NCBI GenBank assembly: GCA_016716425.1
Contig: JADJWJ010000002.1
Span: 62,001-126,000, forward strand
Length of the DNA stretch: 64,000 nt
Source of the DNA: Betaproteobacteria bacterium
GTDB taxonomy: Bacteria > Pseudomonadota > Gammaproteobacteria > Burkholderiales > Casimicrobiaceae
Direction: 5' to 3'
In this document: positions 1-9,300 of the stretch, piece after piece
Layout: each line of letters opens with the position of its first letter
Numbering within the stretch: position 1 is the first letter of the stretch
Notes under the pieces: generated by a model
What the model was told of the DNA's origin: nothing
Database searches by the model: none
Seen by the model: the letters and a program-made list of their open reading frames with translations, nothing else
Translations under genes and position numbers: made by a program

Positions 1-384
1 CAGCGCGTACTCGCGGCACCGGCGAAACCCGCGGCGCCGCCGGCACCCACTCCGGCCGAGAAAGCGTCACCGGGACCGGCCGCGCCCGCCGCCGGGGCGC
101 CGGCCGCACCCGTGGGTGCGGACGCTGCACCTGCCAAGGCCGAAGCAAACACGGCAGGATTCTCGGTCCAGCTCGCGGCGTTCTCCGACGACAAGGGCGC
201 CAACGCGTTGGCCAACCGCCTGAAGCGGGCCGGGTACGCGGCGTACACCGAGCCACTGGAAACGAGCCGCGGCACGCTCTGGCGCGTGCGGGTCGGCCCG
301 TTCCCCTCGCGCGAGGCCGCGCTCGCCGTCCGCGACAAGCTCAAGGGCGAGGGCCACAGCGGGATCGTCGCGGCCATCAAGTAG
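1..384 (+). CDS. dedD: SPOR-domain cell-division protein, C-terminal part (5' end outside window)
   Basis: The frame is open from base 1 to the stop at 382-384, so this is the last 127 residues of a longer protein. A Pro/Ala-rich linker (about residues 1-45) is followed by a SPOR domain starting at FSVQLAAF and including WRVRVGPFPSREAA, the usual two-repeat fold that binds denuded septal peptidoglycan. DedD proteins have a short cytoplasmic tail, one membrane helix, a flexible linker and a C-terminal SPOR domain; only the linker and SPOR part are visible here. It is followed after 15 bp by cvpA and then purF, the same dedD-cvpA-purF order found in many proteobacteria. The family call is firm. 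The symbol rests on context because the N-terminus is missing. Confidence 0.85.
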   Translation, partial: QRVLAAPAKPAAPPAPTPAEKASPGPAAPAAGAPAAPVGADAAPAKAEANTAGFSVQLAAFSDDKGANALANRLKRAGYAAYTEPLETSRGTLWRVRVGPFPSREAALAVRDKLKGEGHSGIVAAIK

Positions 385-399
385 CGGCGGGTCCCCGCA

Positions 400-936
400 A
401 TGACGATTCTCGATGGGACCGTCATCGGCGTAGTGGCACTGTCGATGCTGATCGCCTACGCGCGCGGCGTCACGCGCGAGCTGATCGCGCTCTTGTCGTG
501 GGTACTCGGATTCTTCGCCGCCGTCGCATTCACGCCGCTCGTCGGCGTCATGCTCCCCGAGTTCGGCGGACACCCGCTGGTGCGCTACCTGGTCGCCTTC
601 GCGGCCATCCTGATCGTCGCGCTGCTGGTTGGCGCGCTTGTTGCGTGGCCACTGGCGAGCGTGATCCGCAAGTCGGGACTGGGCTTCGTCGACCGTTTCC
701 TGGGCGCGGTGTTCGGCATCGCCCGCGGGGCCGTGCTGGTAATGGCCTTCGTGCTGGTCGCCGGGCTCACGACGGCACCCCGATACGATTGGTGGCAGAA
801 TTCGGCCCTTGCGACGCCGTTGACGGCGGCGGCGATGGTGCTCAAACCGTGGCTGCCGGCCGAGTGGGCCGACCGGCTCGACTACTCCCGCGAGGGCGGC
901 GCGCGGCAGCGCGAACCAGCAGAGCGAAAGGTGTAA
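400..936 (+). CDS. cvpA: CvpA family inner-membrane protein
   Basis: A 178-residue membrane protein with about four hydrophobic segments, a near-N-terminal ARGVTREL motif and a conserved FVDRFLGAVFGIARG stretch, as expected for CvpA (colicin V production protein). CvpA proteins sit in the inner membrane; their molecular function is unsettled and has been linked to envelope homeostasis and purine-related phenotypes. The gene sits 15 bp after the SPOR gene and 7 bp before purF, consistent with one operon. The hydrophilic C-terminal tail after about residue 160 is cytoplasmic by prediction only. Confidence 0.9.
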   Translation: MTILDGTVIGVVALSMLIAYARGVTRELIALLSWVLGFFAAVAFTPLVGVMLPEFGGHPLVRYLVAFAAILIVALLVGALVAWPLASVIRKSGLGFVDRFLGAVFGIARGAVLVMAFVLVAGLTTAPRYDWWQNSALATPLTAAAMVLKPWLPAEWADRLDYSREGGARQREPAERKV

Positions 937-943
937 ATCCTCC

Positions 944-2452
944 ATGTGCGGCATCGTCGGCGTCGTAGCGCACACGCCCGTCAACCAGCTGCTGTACGAC
1001 GGACTGCTCCTGCTGCAGCACCGCGGGCAGGACGCGGCGGGGATCGTCACCAGCGAAGGCCCGATCTTTCACATGTACAAGGGCCCGGGCCTCGTGCAGA
1101 ACGTGTTCCGCACGCGCAACATGCGCGACCTGTCGGGCTCGGCCGGCATCGGGCATTGCCGCTATCCGACCGCCGGCTCGGCGTTCTCGGAACTCGAGTC
1201 GCAGCCGTTCTACGTCAATTCCCCGTTCGGCCTCACGCTGGGCCACAACGGCAACCTGACCAACAGCGAGGAGCTGAAGCGCGAGCTGTTCCAGCTCGAC
1301 TTCCGGCACGTCAACACGAATTCCGACAGCGAGGTGCTGCTCAACGTGCTCGCGCTGGAGCTCGAGCGCGCTGCGCAGCACCATCGCCTCGACCCCGACG
1401 CGATCTTCAAGGCGGTCGCCGGCGTCCACAAGCGGTGCCGCGGCGCGTACGCGGTGGTCGCGATGATCGCCGGATACGGCATGCTCGCGTTCCGCGACCC
1501 GTACGGCATCCGCCCACTCATCGTCGGTCGCAACGAGCAGATGGGCGGCACCGAGTACATCGTCGCGTCGGAGTCCGTCGCGATCGAGCCGCTGGGCTTC
1601 CACGTGATGCGCGACGTCGCCCCCGGCGAGGCGATCTTCGTGGAGGGCACCGGGCAGTTCCACGCGCGCCAGTGCGCGGAAAGCCCGTCGCTCAATCCCT
1701 GTCTCTTCGAGTTCGTGTACCTCGCGCGTCCGGACTCGGTGATCGACGGCACGTCGGTCTACGAGGCCCGGCTCAACATGGGCGGCGCGCTGGCCGAGAA
1801 GATCAGTCGGATGCGCGAGGCGCAGGACGTCGACGTCGTCATCCCGATTCCCGACTCGAGCCGGCCATCCGCGCTGGAGCTCGCGAACCGGCTCGGGCTC
1901 AAGTACCGCGAGGGGTTCGTCAAGAACCGCTACATCGGGCGCACGTTCATCATGCCCGGGCAGGCGATGCGCACCAAGAGCGTCCGCCAGAAGTTGAACC
2001 CGGTCGGCATCGAGTTCAAGGACAAGGTCGTGCTGCTGGTGGACGATTCCATCGTGCGCGGCACGACGTCGCGCGAGATCGTCAACATGGCGCGCGAGGC
2101 GGGGGCGAAGAAGGTGTACTTCGCGTCGGCCAGCCCGCCGGTGCGCCATCCGAACGTCTATGGCATCGACATGCCGAACCAGAGCGAGCTGGTCGCGACC
2201 GGCCGCACGGAAGCGGAGATCGCGCTCGAGATCGGCGCCGACCTTCTCATCTACCAGGACCTCGACGCGCTCAAGGACGCGGTGCGCGCGGCGAGCCCCG
2301 GCCTCGTCAACTTCGAGGCGTCGTGCTTCGACGGCAGGTACATCACCGGTGACATCACCGCCGACTACCTGTCGCACCTCGCAGTCGAGCGCGACGAAGC
2401 GCGCGGCCAGGCCGAGGCCGACCTGCTCGAAGAGGAAAAGCAGCCCGGCTAG
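944..2452 (+). CDS. purF: amidophosphoribosyltransferase
   Basis: PurF catalyses the first committed step of purine synthesis, PRPP plus glutamine to 5-phosphoribosylamine. The 502-residue protein starts MCGIVGVV, so Cys2 becomes the N-terminal nucleophile of the class II glutaminase after Met removal; this fixes the start. The glutaminase domain spans about residues 2-230. The phosphoribosyltransferase domain follows, with the PRPP loop VVLLVDDSIVRGTTSREIV near residue 365. Length matches the E. coli-type enzyme, which has no propeptide or Fe-S cluster. A purine-rich GAAAGG lies about 15 nt upstream. In many relatives metZ follows directly; here the next genes are a c-di-GMP and phosphorelay block. 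Confidence 0.97.
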   Translation: MCGIVGVVAHTPVNQLLYDGLLLLQHRGQDAAGIVTSEGPIFHMYKGPGLVQNVFRTRNMRDLSGSAGIGHCRYPTAGSAFSELESQPFYVNSPFGLTLGHNGNLTNSEELKRELFQLDFRHVNTNSDSEVLLNVLALELERAAQHHRLDPDAIFKAVAGVHKRCRGAYAVVAMIAGYGMLAFRDPYGIRPLIVGRNEQMGGTEYIVASESVAIEPLGFHVMRDVAPGEAIFVEGTGQFHARQCAESPSLNPCLFEFVYLARPDSVIDGTSVYEARLNMGGALAEKISRMREAQDVDVVIPIPDSSRPSALELANRLGLKYREGFVKNRYIGRTFIMPGQAMRTKSVRQKLNPVGIEFKDKVVLLVDDSIVRGTTSREIVNMAREAGAKKVYFASASPPVRHPNVYGIDMPNQSELVATGRTEAEIALEIGADLLIYQDLDALKDAVRAASPGLVNFEASCFDGRYITGDITADYLSHLAVERDEARGQAEADLLEEEKQPG

Positions 2453-2637
2453 CGGCTGTCGCGTTCCCCCGCCGACGGCGGGACGGGCCCGTCCCGGCCG
2501 CGCGCCCCCGGGACTGGGGACCCCCGACCACGGGGATGGCATGTTCATTGCGTGTGACAGGCGGTGCCGCAGCGTCGCGGCAGCCGCGCGCGCACGCGCC
2601 CTGCCCCCACCGGGCGGGTAGGGGGTCCTGGTGCCCC

Positions 2638-4878
2638 ATGGCGCCCGGTGCCGGCGCGAAACCTGCAAGGATCCGGATCGTGCTCGCGCTTCCCACACCG
2701 TCGGTCAGTCCCGCCATCGCCGGCCCCCGGCGCGCGGCAGGACGCTGGCCGGTCGGCGGGTTTGCCGGACGCGCCGCGCTCCTGGTTGCGGTCGTCCAGG
2801 TCGCGCTGCTCTCGTTCCTGCACCTCGAATGGCTGCCGGCACCGGCGTACGCCGTGGCGGCCGTCCTGCTTCCGGGCGCTGCCGTCGTGTGGCTGGCGCA
2901 GTCGCACGCGCGGCTCCTGCGCCGGCTGCGCCGCGCGATGGATGAGTTCGAGGCCGGCTCGGCCGAGGAGGGCTCGTCCGTGGCGTCGTCGCCGCGGCTG
3001 GCGCCGGATCTCGCCGACCGCCTCGAGCGCCTGCACGCGCGGACGCTCGAGCGCGTGGAGGAGCTGAAGGCGGCGCGCAAGGCCGCCCAGCTCGCGGGAC
3101 GGGAGAAGCGGCGCCTGGCGCGGCACCTCAATCGCGCCCAGCGCATCGCCCGCGTCGGTAGCTGGGAGTGGGAGCGCGCGAGCAATCGCGTCGTCTGCTC
3201 GGCCGAGCTCCAGCGCGTGCTGGGCATCGACGCCGAGCGCCTTGCCGCGACGCCCGCCACGCCCGCGTCGCTGCTCCCGCACGTCCACGCCGACGACCGC
3301 ACGGCGTTTCGCCGCTGGCTCGTCACTCTCGGCCGCGGCCGGACCGCGCCCGGCCTCGACGCGCGGGTCAGGAACCGCAGGGGCGAGTACCTGCAGGTGC
3401 GGATGATGGGCGAGGCGATGGGGATGGCGGACGGGCGCGCGACGTGCGTGGTCGGGACGGTCCAGGATGCGACGGAGCACGCCGAGGCGATCCACGAGGT
3501 CCACCAGCTCGCGTACTACGACGTGCTCACCGAGCTTCCCAACCGGTCGCGCTTCCACGAGCGGCTGGTCGAGACGCTCGACATCGCGTCGCGCACTTCG
3601 ACGTCGTTCGCCCTCATGTTCCTCGACCTCGACCAGTTCAAGCGCATCAACGACACGCTCGGGCACGCCGTCGGCGACGAGCTGCTGCGGGTCGTGGCGC
3701 AGCGGCTCACGCGGGTGCTGCGCGTCGAAGAGGCGGCCGGCCCGTCGCGCGGCAGCGCGCCCGAGCGCGACGTGTGCCGCCAGGGCGGCGACGAATTCGT
3801 CCTGCTGCTCGGCGGCGTGGCGTCGGAGGAGCACGCGGCGCGCGCGGCGCGCCGGGTTCTCGACACCCTCGCGCAGCCGATCAGGCTCTCCGCGCACGAG
3901 GTCTTCGTGTCGGCGTCGATCGGCATCGTGCTGTACCCGCGGGACGGGGGCAACCTCGACACGCTGCTGCGCAACGCCGACGTGGCGATGTACAACGCCA
4001 AGGCTTCGGGGCGCAATCGCTACGCGTTCTACTGCGAGTCGATGCGCGAGGCCACCGCGCAGCGGCTCTCGCTCGAGCACGACCTGCGCCGCGCCATCGA
4101 GGCGGAGCAGTTCGTGCTGCACTACCAGCCCCAGATCGACGTGACGACCGGCGCCGTCATGGGCGTCGAGGCGCTGGTGCGCTGGAACCACCCGACGCTC
4201 GGACTCCTCCCGCCCAGCGAGTTCATCCCCGTCGCGGAAGAGGCGGGGCTGATCATGGCGATCTGGGAGTGGGTGTTCGTCACGGCGCTGATCCAGCACA
4301 ACGACTGGGTGCAGGCCGGGCTGCCGCCGATCGCCGTCGGCGTGAACCTGTCCAGCGTGCAGTTCGCCGACACGGCGCTCGCCGGCCGCGTGCGGGAGAT
4401 CGCGGAAGTGGTCGGCGTGCCGCTCGACTGCATCGAGCTCGAGATCACCGAGTCGGCGCTGATGGGCGACTTCGACACCGCACTCGCGACGCTCAACGCG
4501 CTGCGCGAGATGGGCGTGGCCATCGCCATCGACGACTTCGGCACCGGGTACTCGTCGCTGTCCTACCTGCGGCGCCTGCCGCTGCGCAAGCTCAAGCTCG
4601 ACATCGCCTTCATCCGCGACGCGGTGGAGAGCGACGAGGCGGCGGCCATCGTCGCCGCGATCATCGCGATCGCGAACAGCCTCAAGCTCGACGTCGTCGC
4701 CGAGGGCGTCGAGACGCAGGCGCAGTGCGACTTCCTCGTCGACAGCGGGTGCGCGACGATGCAGGGCTACCTGCTGTGCCGGCCGATGTCCGGGCAGGCG
4801 ATCGGCGAGCTGCTGCGAAGCGGGCGCAGCGGCGCGATCGGCGAGCGCGACGACACCGCGAGCCTCGAGCTGCAGTGA
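2638..4878 (+). CDS. membrane-anchored PAS-GGDEF-EAL c-di-GMP signalling protein
   Basis: A 746-residue protein with two N-terminal hydrophobic segments (about residues 42-90), a charged coiled coil (100-185), a PAS domain (about 185-285, starting RVGSWEWE), a GGDEF domain (about 295-475) and an EAL domain (about 490-735). The GGDEF signature is intact (RQGGDEF), as are the EAL signature (EALVRW), the loop-6 motif DDFGTGYSSL and EGVET. Both cyclase and phosphodiesterase activities are therefore possible. I chose the ATG at 2638 because a GGGGG tract lies about 13 nt upstream; an in-frame ATG at 2536 would only add Arg/Ala-rich residues. It ends 24 bp from the convergent receiver-cyclase gene. 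The signal sensed is not evident. Confidence 0.93.
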   Translation: MAPGAGAKPARIRIVLALPTPSVSPAIAGPRRAAGRWPVGGFAGRAALLVAVVQVALLSFLHLEWLPAPAYAVAAVLLPGAAVVWLAQSHARLLRRLRRAMDEFEAGSAEEGSSVASSPRLAPDLADRLERLHARTLERVEELKAARKAAQLAGREKRRLARHLNRAQRIARVGSWEWERASNRVVCSAELQRVLGIDAERLAATPATPASLLPHVHADDRTAFRRWLVTLGRGRTAPGLDARVRNRRGEYLQVRMMGEAMGMADGRATCVVGTVQDATEHAEAIHEVHQLAYYDVLTELPNRSRFHERLVETLDIASRTSTSFALMFLDLDQFKRINDTLGHAVGDELLRVVAQRLTRVLRVEEAAGPSRGSAPERDVCRQGGDEFVLLLGGVASEEHAARAARRVLDTLAQPIRLSAHEVFVSASIGIVLYPRDGGNLDTLLRNADVAMYNAKASGRNRYAFYCESMREATAQRLSLEHDLRRAIEAEQFVLHYQPQIDVTTGAVMGVEALVRWNHPTLGLLPPSEFIPVAEEAGLIMAIWEWVFVTALIQHNDWVQAGLPPIAVGVNLSSVQFADTALAGRVREIAEVVGVPLDCIELEITESALMGDFDTALATLNALREMGVAIAIDDFGTGYSSLSYLRRLPLRKLKLDIAFIRDAVESDEAAAIVAAIIAIANSLKLDVVAEGVETQAQCDFLVDSGCATMQGYLLCRPMSGQAIGELLRSGRSGAIGERDDTASLELQ

Positions 4879-4902
4879 CGCCAGCCGCCCGGGCGCGCCG
4901 CG

Positions 4903-5952
4903 CTATCCCGGTGCGGCGCCGAGCGCGAACACGGGCACGGCCGCCGCGATGCCCTTGAAGGAGACGGGGCCGATTGGCTCCGCCGCGAAGCGGTCGCCGA
5001 GCGCGGCGCGGGTTGCACCGTCGACGAGGATGCCGTGGCCGGCGACTTTGGTGTGCGCTTCGATGCGTGCGGCGAGGTTGACGGTGTCGCCGATGCACGT
5101 GTAGGTCGCGCGCGCCTTGGTGCCCGCGTACCCGGCGATCATCTCGCCGGACGCGATGCCGATGCCGATGCGGATCGGCGCCTTGCCCGCGGCGGCCCGC
5201 TCCTGGTTGAACAGCGCGACGAGCGCCATCATCTCCCGTGCGGCGCGCACGGCCCGCTCCTCGTGCCCGGGCAGCGGGACCGGCGCGCCGAACACCGCCA
5301 TCAGGCCGTCGCCGACCATCAACGTGACGATGCCGCCCTCGTCGCTGATCGCGTCGAACATCAGCGCGTACCAGTTGTTGAGGAGTTCGATCGTTTCCTC
5401 CGGCGGCTGCGCCTCGGCCAGAGGCGTGAAGTCGCGGATGTCCGTGAACATCACGGTCGCGTGGACGCGCCGGCCGCCCAGCGCGAAGCCGGACTGCTCG
5501 AGGTCCGCGGCCACCTCCGGCGCGGCGAAGCGCCGCAGCAGTTCCTTCTGCTGGTCGCGCAGCCGCTTCTTCTCGAGGCTCGCGGACAGGCGCGCGCGCA
5601 GCAGCACCGGATTGACGGGCTTCCCCAGATAGTCCTCGGCGCCGAGCTCGATGCAGCGGACCACATGGTCGAGCCCCTCGAGCGACGAGGTGACGATGAC
5701 CGGCGTGTCGCGCAGTGCCAGGTCGCGCTTCATCTCCTCCAGCACGGCGAAGCCGTCGAGCTCGGGCATCTCCATGTCGAGCAGCACGAGGTCGAAGCGC
5801 TCGCGGCGCAGCAGTTCGAGCGCGACGCGCCCGTTCTCCGCGCACGCCACCGTGTGCCCCTGCAGTTCGAGGTTGCGCGTCAGCAGCAACCGGTTGACCT
5901 TGTTGTCGTCGGCCACCAGCAGACGGGCGGGTGCGACGTGCACGTCAGTCAT
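4903..5952 (-). CDS. response regulator with class III nucleotide cyclase output
   Basis: A 349-residue protein with an N-terminal receiver (residues 8-125; phospho-acceptor Asp59 in LLDMEMPELDG; Lys in GKPV) and a C-terminal class III cyclase domain (about 160-345). Metal-binding Asp residues are present (Asp171 in FTDIRDF, Asp215 in VGDGLMA), as is the GDTVNLAARIE motif. The Lys that normally selects adenine, four residues before this Asp, is Leu211, so the nucleotide substrate cannot be assumed to be ATP. Its ATG overlaps the end of the HPt gene by 8 bp (ATGACTGA), implying translational coupling. The likely role is the terminal receiver of a relay from the giant kinase through the HPt protein. 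Confidence 0.9.
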   Translation of the reverse strand: MTDVHVAPARLLVADDNKVNRLLLTRNLELQGHTVACAENGRVALELLRRERFDLVLLDMEMPELDGFAVLEEMKRDLALRDTPVIVTSSLEGLDHVVRCIELGAEDYLGKPVNPVLLRARLSASLEKKRLRDQQKELLRRFAAPEVAADLEQSGFALGGRRVHATVMFTDIRDFTPLAEAQPPEETIELLNNWYALMFDAISDEGGIVTLMVGDGLMAVFGAPVPLPGHEERAVRAAREMMALVALFNQERAAAGKAPIRIGIGIASGEMIAGYAGTKARATYTCIGDTVNLAARIEAHTKVAGHGILVDGATRAALGDRFAAEPIGPVSFKGIAAAVPVFALGAAPG

Positions 5953-6289
5953 CGCGCAGGCCCGCCAGCGCCGTGGCGACGCGCGCGTACTCGGCGGCGA
6001 CCGGCGCGAGCGCGTTCGCGCCGCGGTCGCTGATCTCGGCCACGCCCGACAACTCGAGCTCGCGTGCGAGCGCCCCCAGCGCCAGCGCCCCGAACGTGTT
6101 GCCGTTCGATTTCAGTGAGTGCGCGGCGCGGCGGAAGCGGTCGGCGTCCAGCGCCGCCAGCGCCTGCTCGAGGTCCGCGAGCATCCCCGGCGCCTCCTGC
6201 AGGAAGGTGTCGATCAGCTCGCGCACGAAGTCGCTGCCCGTCGTGTCGCGCAGCGCGGCGAAGGTCTCGGGGTCGATGGCGGCTGTCAT
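5945..6289 (-). CDS. stand-alone HPt phosphotransfer protein
   Basis: A 114-residue histidine phosphotransfer domain. The phospho-accepting His57 lies in RAAHSLKSNGNTFGA, the usual HxLKxxxxxxGA pattern, within a predicted four-helix bundle. I chose the ATG at 6289 because a GGGGGT sits about 8 nt upstream; an in-frame ATG at 6346 lacks that support and would add Arg/Gly-rich residues. It lies 85 bp after the giant hybrid kinase and overlaps the receiver-cyclase by 8 bp. It is the natural shuttle between the kinase receivers (Asp3044 or Asp3184) and the cyclase receiver (Asp59). That routing is inference from gene order. Confidence 0.9.
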   Translation of the reverse strand: MTAAIDPETFAALRDTTGSDFVRELIDTFLQEAPGMLADLEQALAALDADRFRRAAHSLKSNGNTFGALALGALARELELSGVAEISDRGANALAPVAAEYARVATALAGLRDD

Positions 6290-6374
6290 TGGTGTACCCC
6301 CACGCTTGCGGCTGTCGCCGCTGCGCTGCCCCCGAAGGGGGAGCAATTCGCGCGTTGGGACCGATCGGCATCGC

Positions 6375-9300
6375 TCATGGACGCTCCTTGCGGGCGGGAG
6401 AGTTGGCGAGCGCCTCGACCAGACGCTCGACGCGGATCGGCTTGGTCAGGTAGTCGTCCATGCCGGCGGCGAGGCACATCTCGCGGTCGCCCTGCATCGC
6501 GTTGGCGGTCATCGCGACGATGCGCGGCCGCGCGTCCGCGGGCCAGCGCGCCGTGATCTGCCGCGCCGCCTCGAGGCCGTCCATCTCGGGCATCTGCACG
6601 TCCATCAGCACGACGTCGTACGCCTGCCGCGCCACCGACTCGATGGCCTCGATGCCGTTGGACGCGAGGTCCGCGCGGTACCCCATCTGCTGCAGCAGGC
6701 GCAGCGCGAGCTTCTGGTTCACGACGTTGTCCTCGGCGAGCAGGATGCGCAGCGGATGGCGCGCCGCGAGCCCCGGGTCGAGCTTGATCGGCACCGCATC
6801 CGGCGCCGTCTTCGGCACCGTGTCACGCGCGAGCAGGCCTACGAGCGTGTCGAAGAAATGCGACTGCCGGACGGGCTTGCCGAGGTATGCGGCGAAGAGT
6901 TCCTCGTCCGCGCCAGCCTCGCGGCGGCCGAGGGAACTCCACAGCACGCGCGGCAGCGCGGGCCGCGCGTCGCGCATCCGGCGCGCCAGCGCGACGCCGT
7001 CCATCTCCGGCATGTGCATGTCGAGGATCGCCGCATCGAACGCTTCGCCCGCCGCGAGCCACGCGAGCGCCTGGGCCGGCGAATCGGTCTCGCGGACGAG
7101 CATGCCCCACTTGGTGGCCTGCAGGCCAAGCACGCGCCGGTTCGTCGCGTTGTCGTCGACCACGAGCATTCGTTTGCCGGCGAGTCCTGGCTGGACGCCG
7201 ACGATGCTGTGCTGGCGGGCGGGCGGAACTTCCGCGACGGGGGCCTCTATCGTGAACAGGAACGTGGAGCCGTGCCCCGGGCCCGCGCTTTCCGCCCACA
7301 TGCGACCGCCCATCAGCTCGGCCAGCCGGCGGCTGATCGCGAGGCCCAGGCCCGTGCCGCCGTACTTGCGCGTCGTCGACGAGTCCGCCTGCGAGAACGA
7401 CTGGAAGAGGCGCCCCATCGCCTCATCCGTGAGGCCGATGCCGGTGTCGCGGACGGCAAACGTCAACTCAACACGGCCGGAAGCGGCCGGCTGCGCGGTC
7501 ACCGTGAGGACGACCTCGCCGCCTTCCGTGAACTTCACTGCGTTGGACAGCAGGTTGAGGATCACCTGCCGCAGCCGCGTGACGTCGCCGGCGATCGCCG
7601 CCGGCACGTCTCCCTCGAACAGGTAGGCGAGGTCCAGGTGCTTCTCCACGGCGCGCGAGGAGACGAGGTCGAGCGCCGACTCGACGCAGTCGCGCAGGTC
7701 GAACGGTGCGACCTCGATGTCCATCCGGCCGGCCTCGATTTTCGAGAAGTCGAGGATGTCGTTGATGATCGTGAGCAGCGCGTCGCCCGACTCGCGGATG
7801 GTGGCCGCGTAGTCGTGCTGCTCCCGGTCGAGCGGCGTGTCGAGCAGCAGCCCGCTCATGCCGATCACCGCGTTCATCGGCGTGCGGATCTCGTGGCTCA
7901 TCGTCGCCAGGAACGAGCTCTTCGCCTCGTTGGCGGCCTCGGCGGCGGCGCGGGCCTGCTGCGCCTCGTTGAACAGCCGCACGTTTTCGATCGCGATCAC
8001 CGCCTGGTCGGCGAACGTGTTGAGCAGAGCGACGTCCTTGTCGCCGAAGGCGCCGGGCGTACGCCGGAACACCGCGATCGTGCCCAGCGCCGCGCCGCCG
8101 CGCAGCAGCGGCGCGAAGATCGCCGACCGGTATCCCTGCTTCAGCGCCATGTTCCGGCCGCGCGGGAACTGGGTCGCCGCCACTTCCAGGTCGGGAATGT
8201 GGATTGTCCGCCCTTCGATCGCGCAGGTACCGACGATGCTTTTCCGATCGAGCGGCACGGGCCCGCTGTCCATGCCGACGTTGGCCTCGACCTGCAGTAC
8301 GCCATCGCGCAGCAGCCGCAGCGCGACGACGCTGTCCTCGAACAGCGTGCGGCAGCTGGCCACGATCGCCTCGAACACCGGGTGCGCGTCGGTGATCGAT
8401 TCGCTCATCGCCGACAGGATGCGGGCGGTCGCCGTCTGTCGCTCCAGCGACTCCTTCGTGTCGTTGAACAGGCGGACGTTCTCGATGGCGATCACCGCCT
8501 GGTCGCGGAACGACTCCGCGAGCGCGATCGCCTTGTCGCTGAAGGCGTTCGCACGCCGGTTGCCCAGCACCAGCACGCCGACGCAGGCGTCACCGCGCAG
8601 CAGCGGCAGGTACAGCGTCGAGTTCAGACCCAGCTGTTCGTGCCGCGTCCGCTCGTGGGCGGGGAGCGCGAGCGCCGACCAGTCGCGCAAGTGCAGCATG
8701 GTCTTGCTTGCGATCGCGCGCGACGGGAAGTTGGCATCCGGGTCCACCGGCATCACCATCGACCCCGGCACCGGCGTCAGCCCGGCCGGGGTGGCCATCG
8801 CCCTCGGCGAATAGGTGTCGCCGCTTACGATCTGCACGATGGCGATGTCGCAGCCCAGGCGCTTGACTGCGGTGGTGACGATGGCGTCGAACACCGGCTG
8901 CACGTCGGTGGGCGAGCTGCTGATGACGCGCAGGATGTCGGCGCTGGCGGTCTGGCTCGCGAGCGCCTCGTTCGTTTCGTTGAACAGCCGCACGTTCTGG
9001 ATCGCGATGACCGCCTGGTCCGCGAACGTCTGCAACAGCGCAATCTCGTCCGGCGCGAACGGCCGGACCTGGTTGCGCAGCAGCGAGATCGCACCGATCG
9101 CCTCGCCTTCGCGCAGCAGCGGCACGTTGAGCACCGTGCGGAATCCGTAGCGCTGCTGGAGCTCGCGGATGTCAGGGTACTCGTCGGCGATGACCGGCAG
9201 CACGTCCTCGACGTGGATCGGGCGCCGCTCCAGGACGGTGCGCCCGGCAATCGAGGTCCTGGCGATCGGCAGCGCCTCGGTTCCCGGCATGGCCGCGTAC

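Noticed and set aside
2468..2482. Hairpin CCCGCCGACGGCGGG after purF as an intrinsic terminator
   Set aside because: There is no T-tract, and such short GC palindromes are expected by chance at this base composition.
2536..2637. Earlier start of the PAS-GGDEF-EAL protein
   Set aside because: It adds only Arg/Ala-rich residues and has no clear ribosome site; the ATG at 2638 has a G-rich one.
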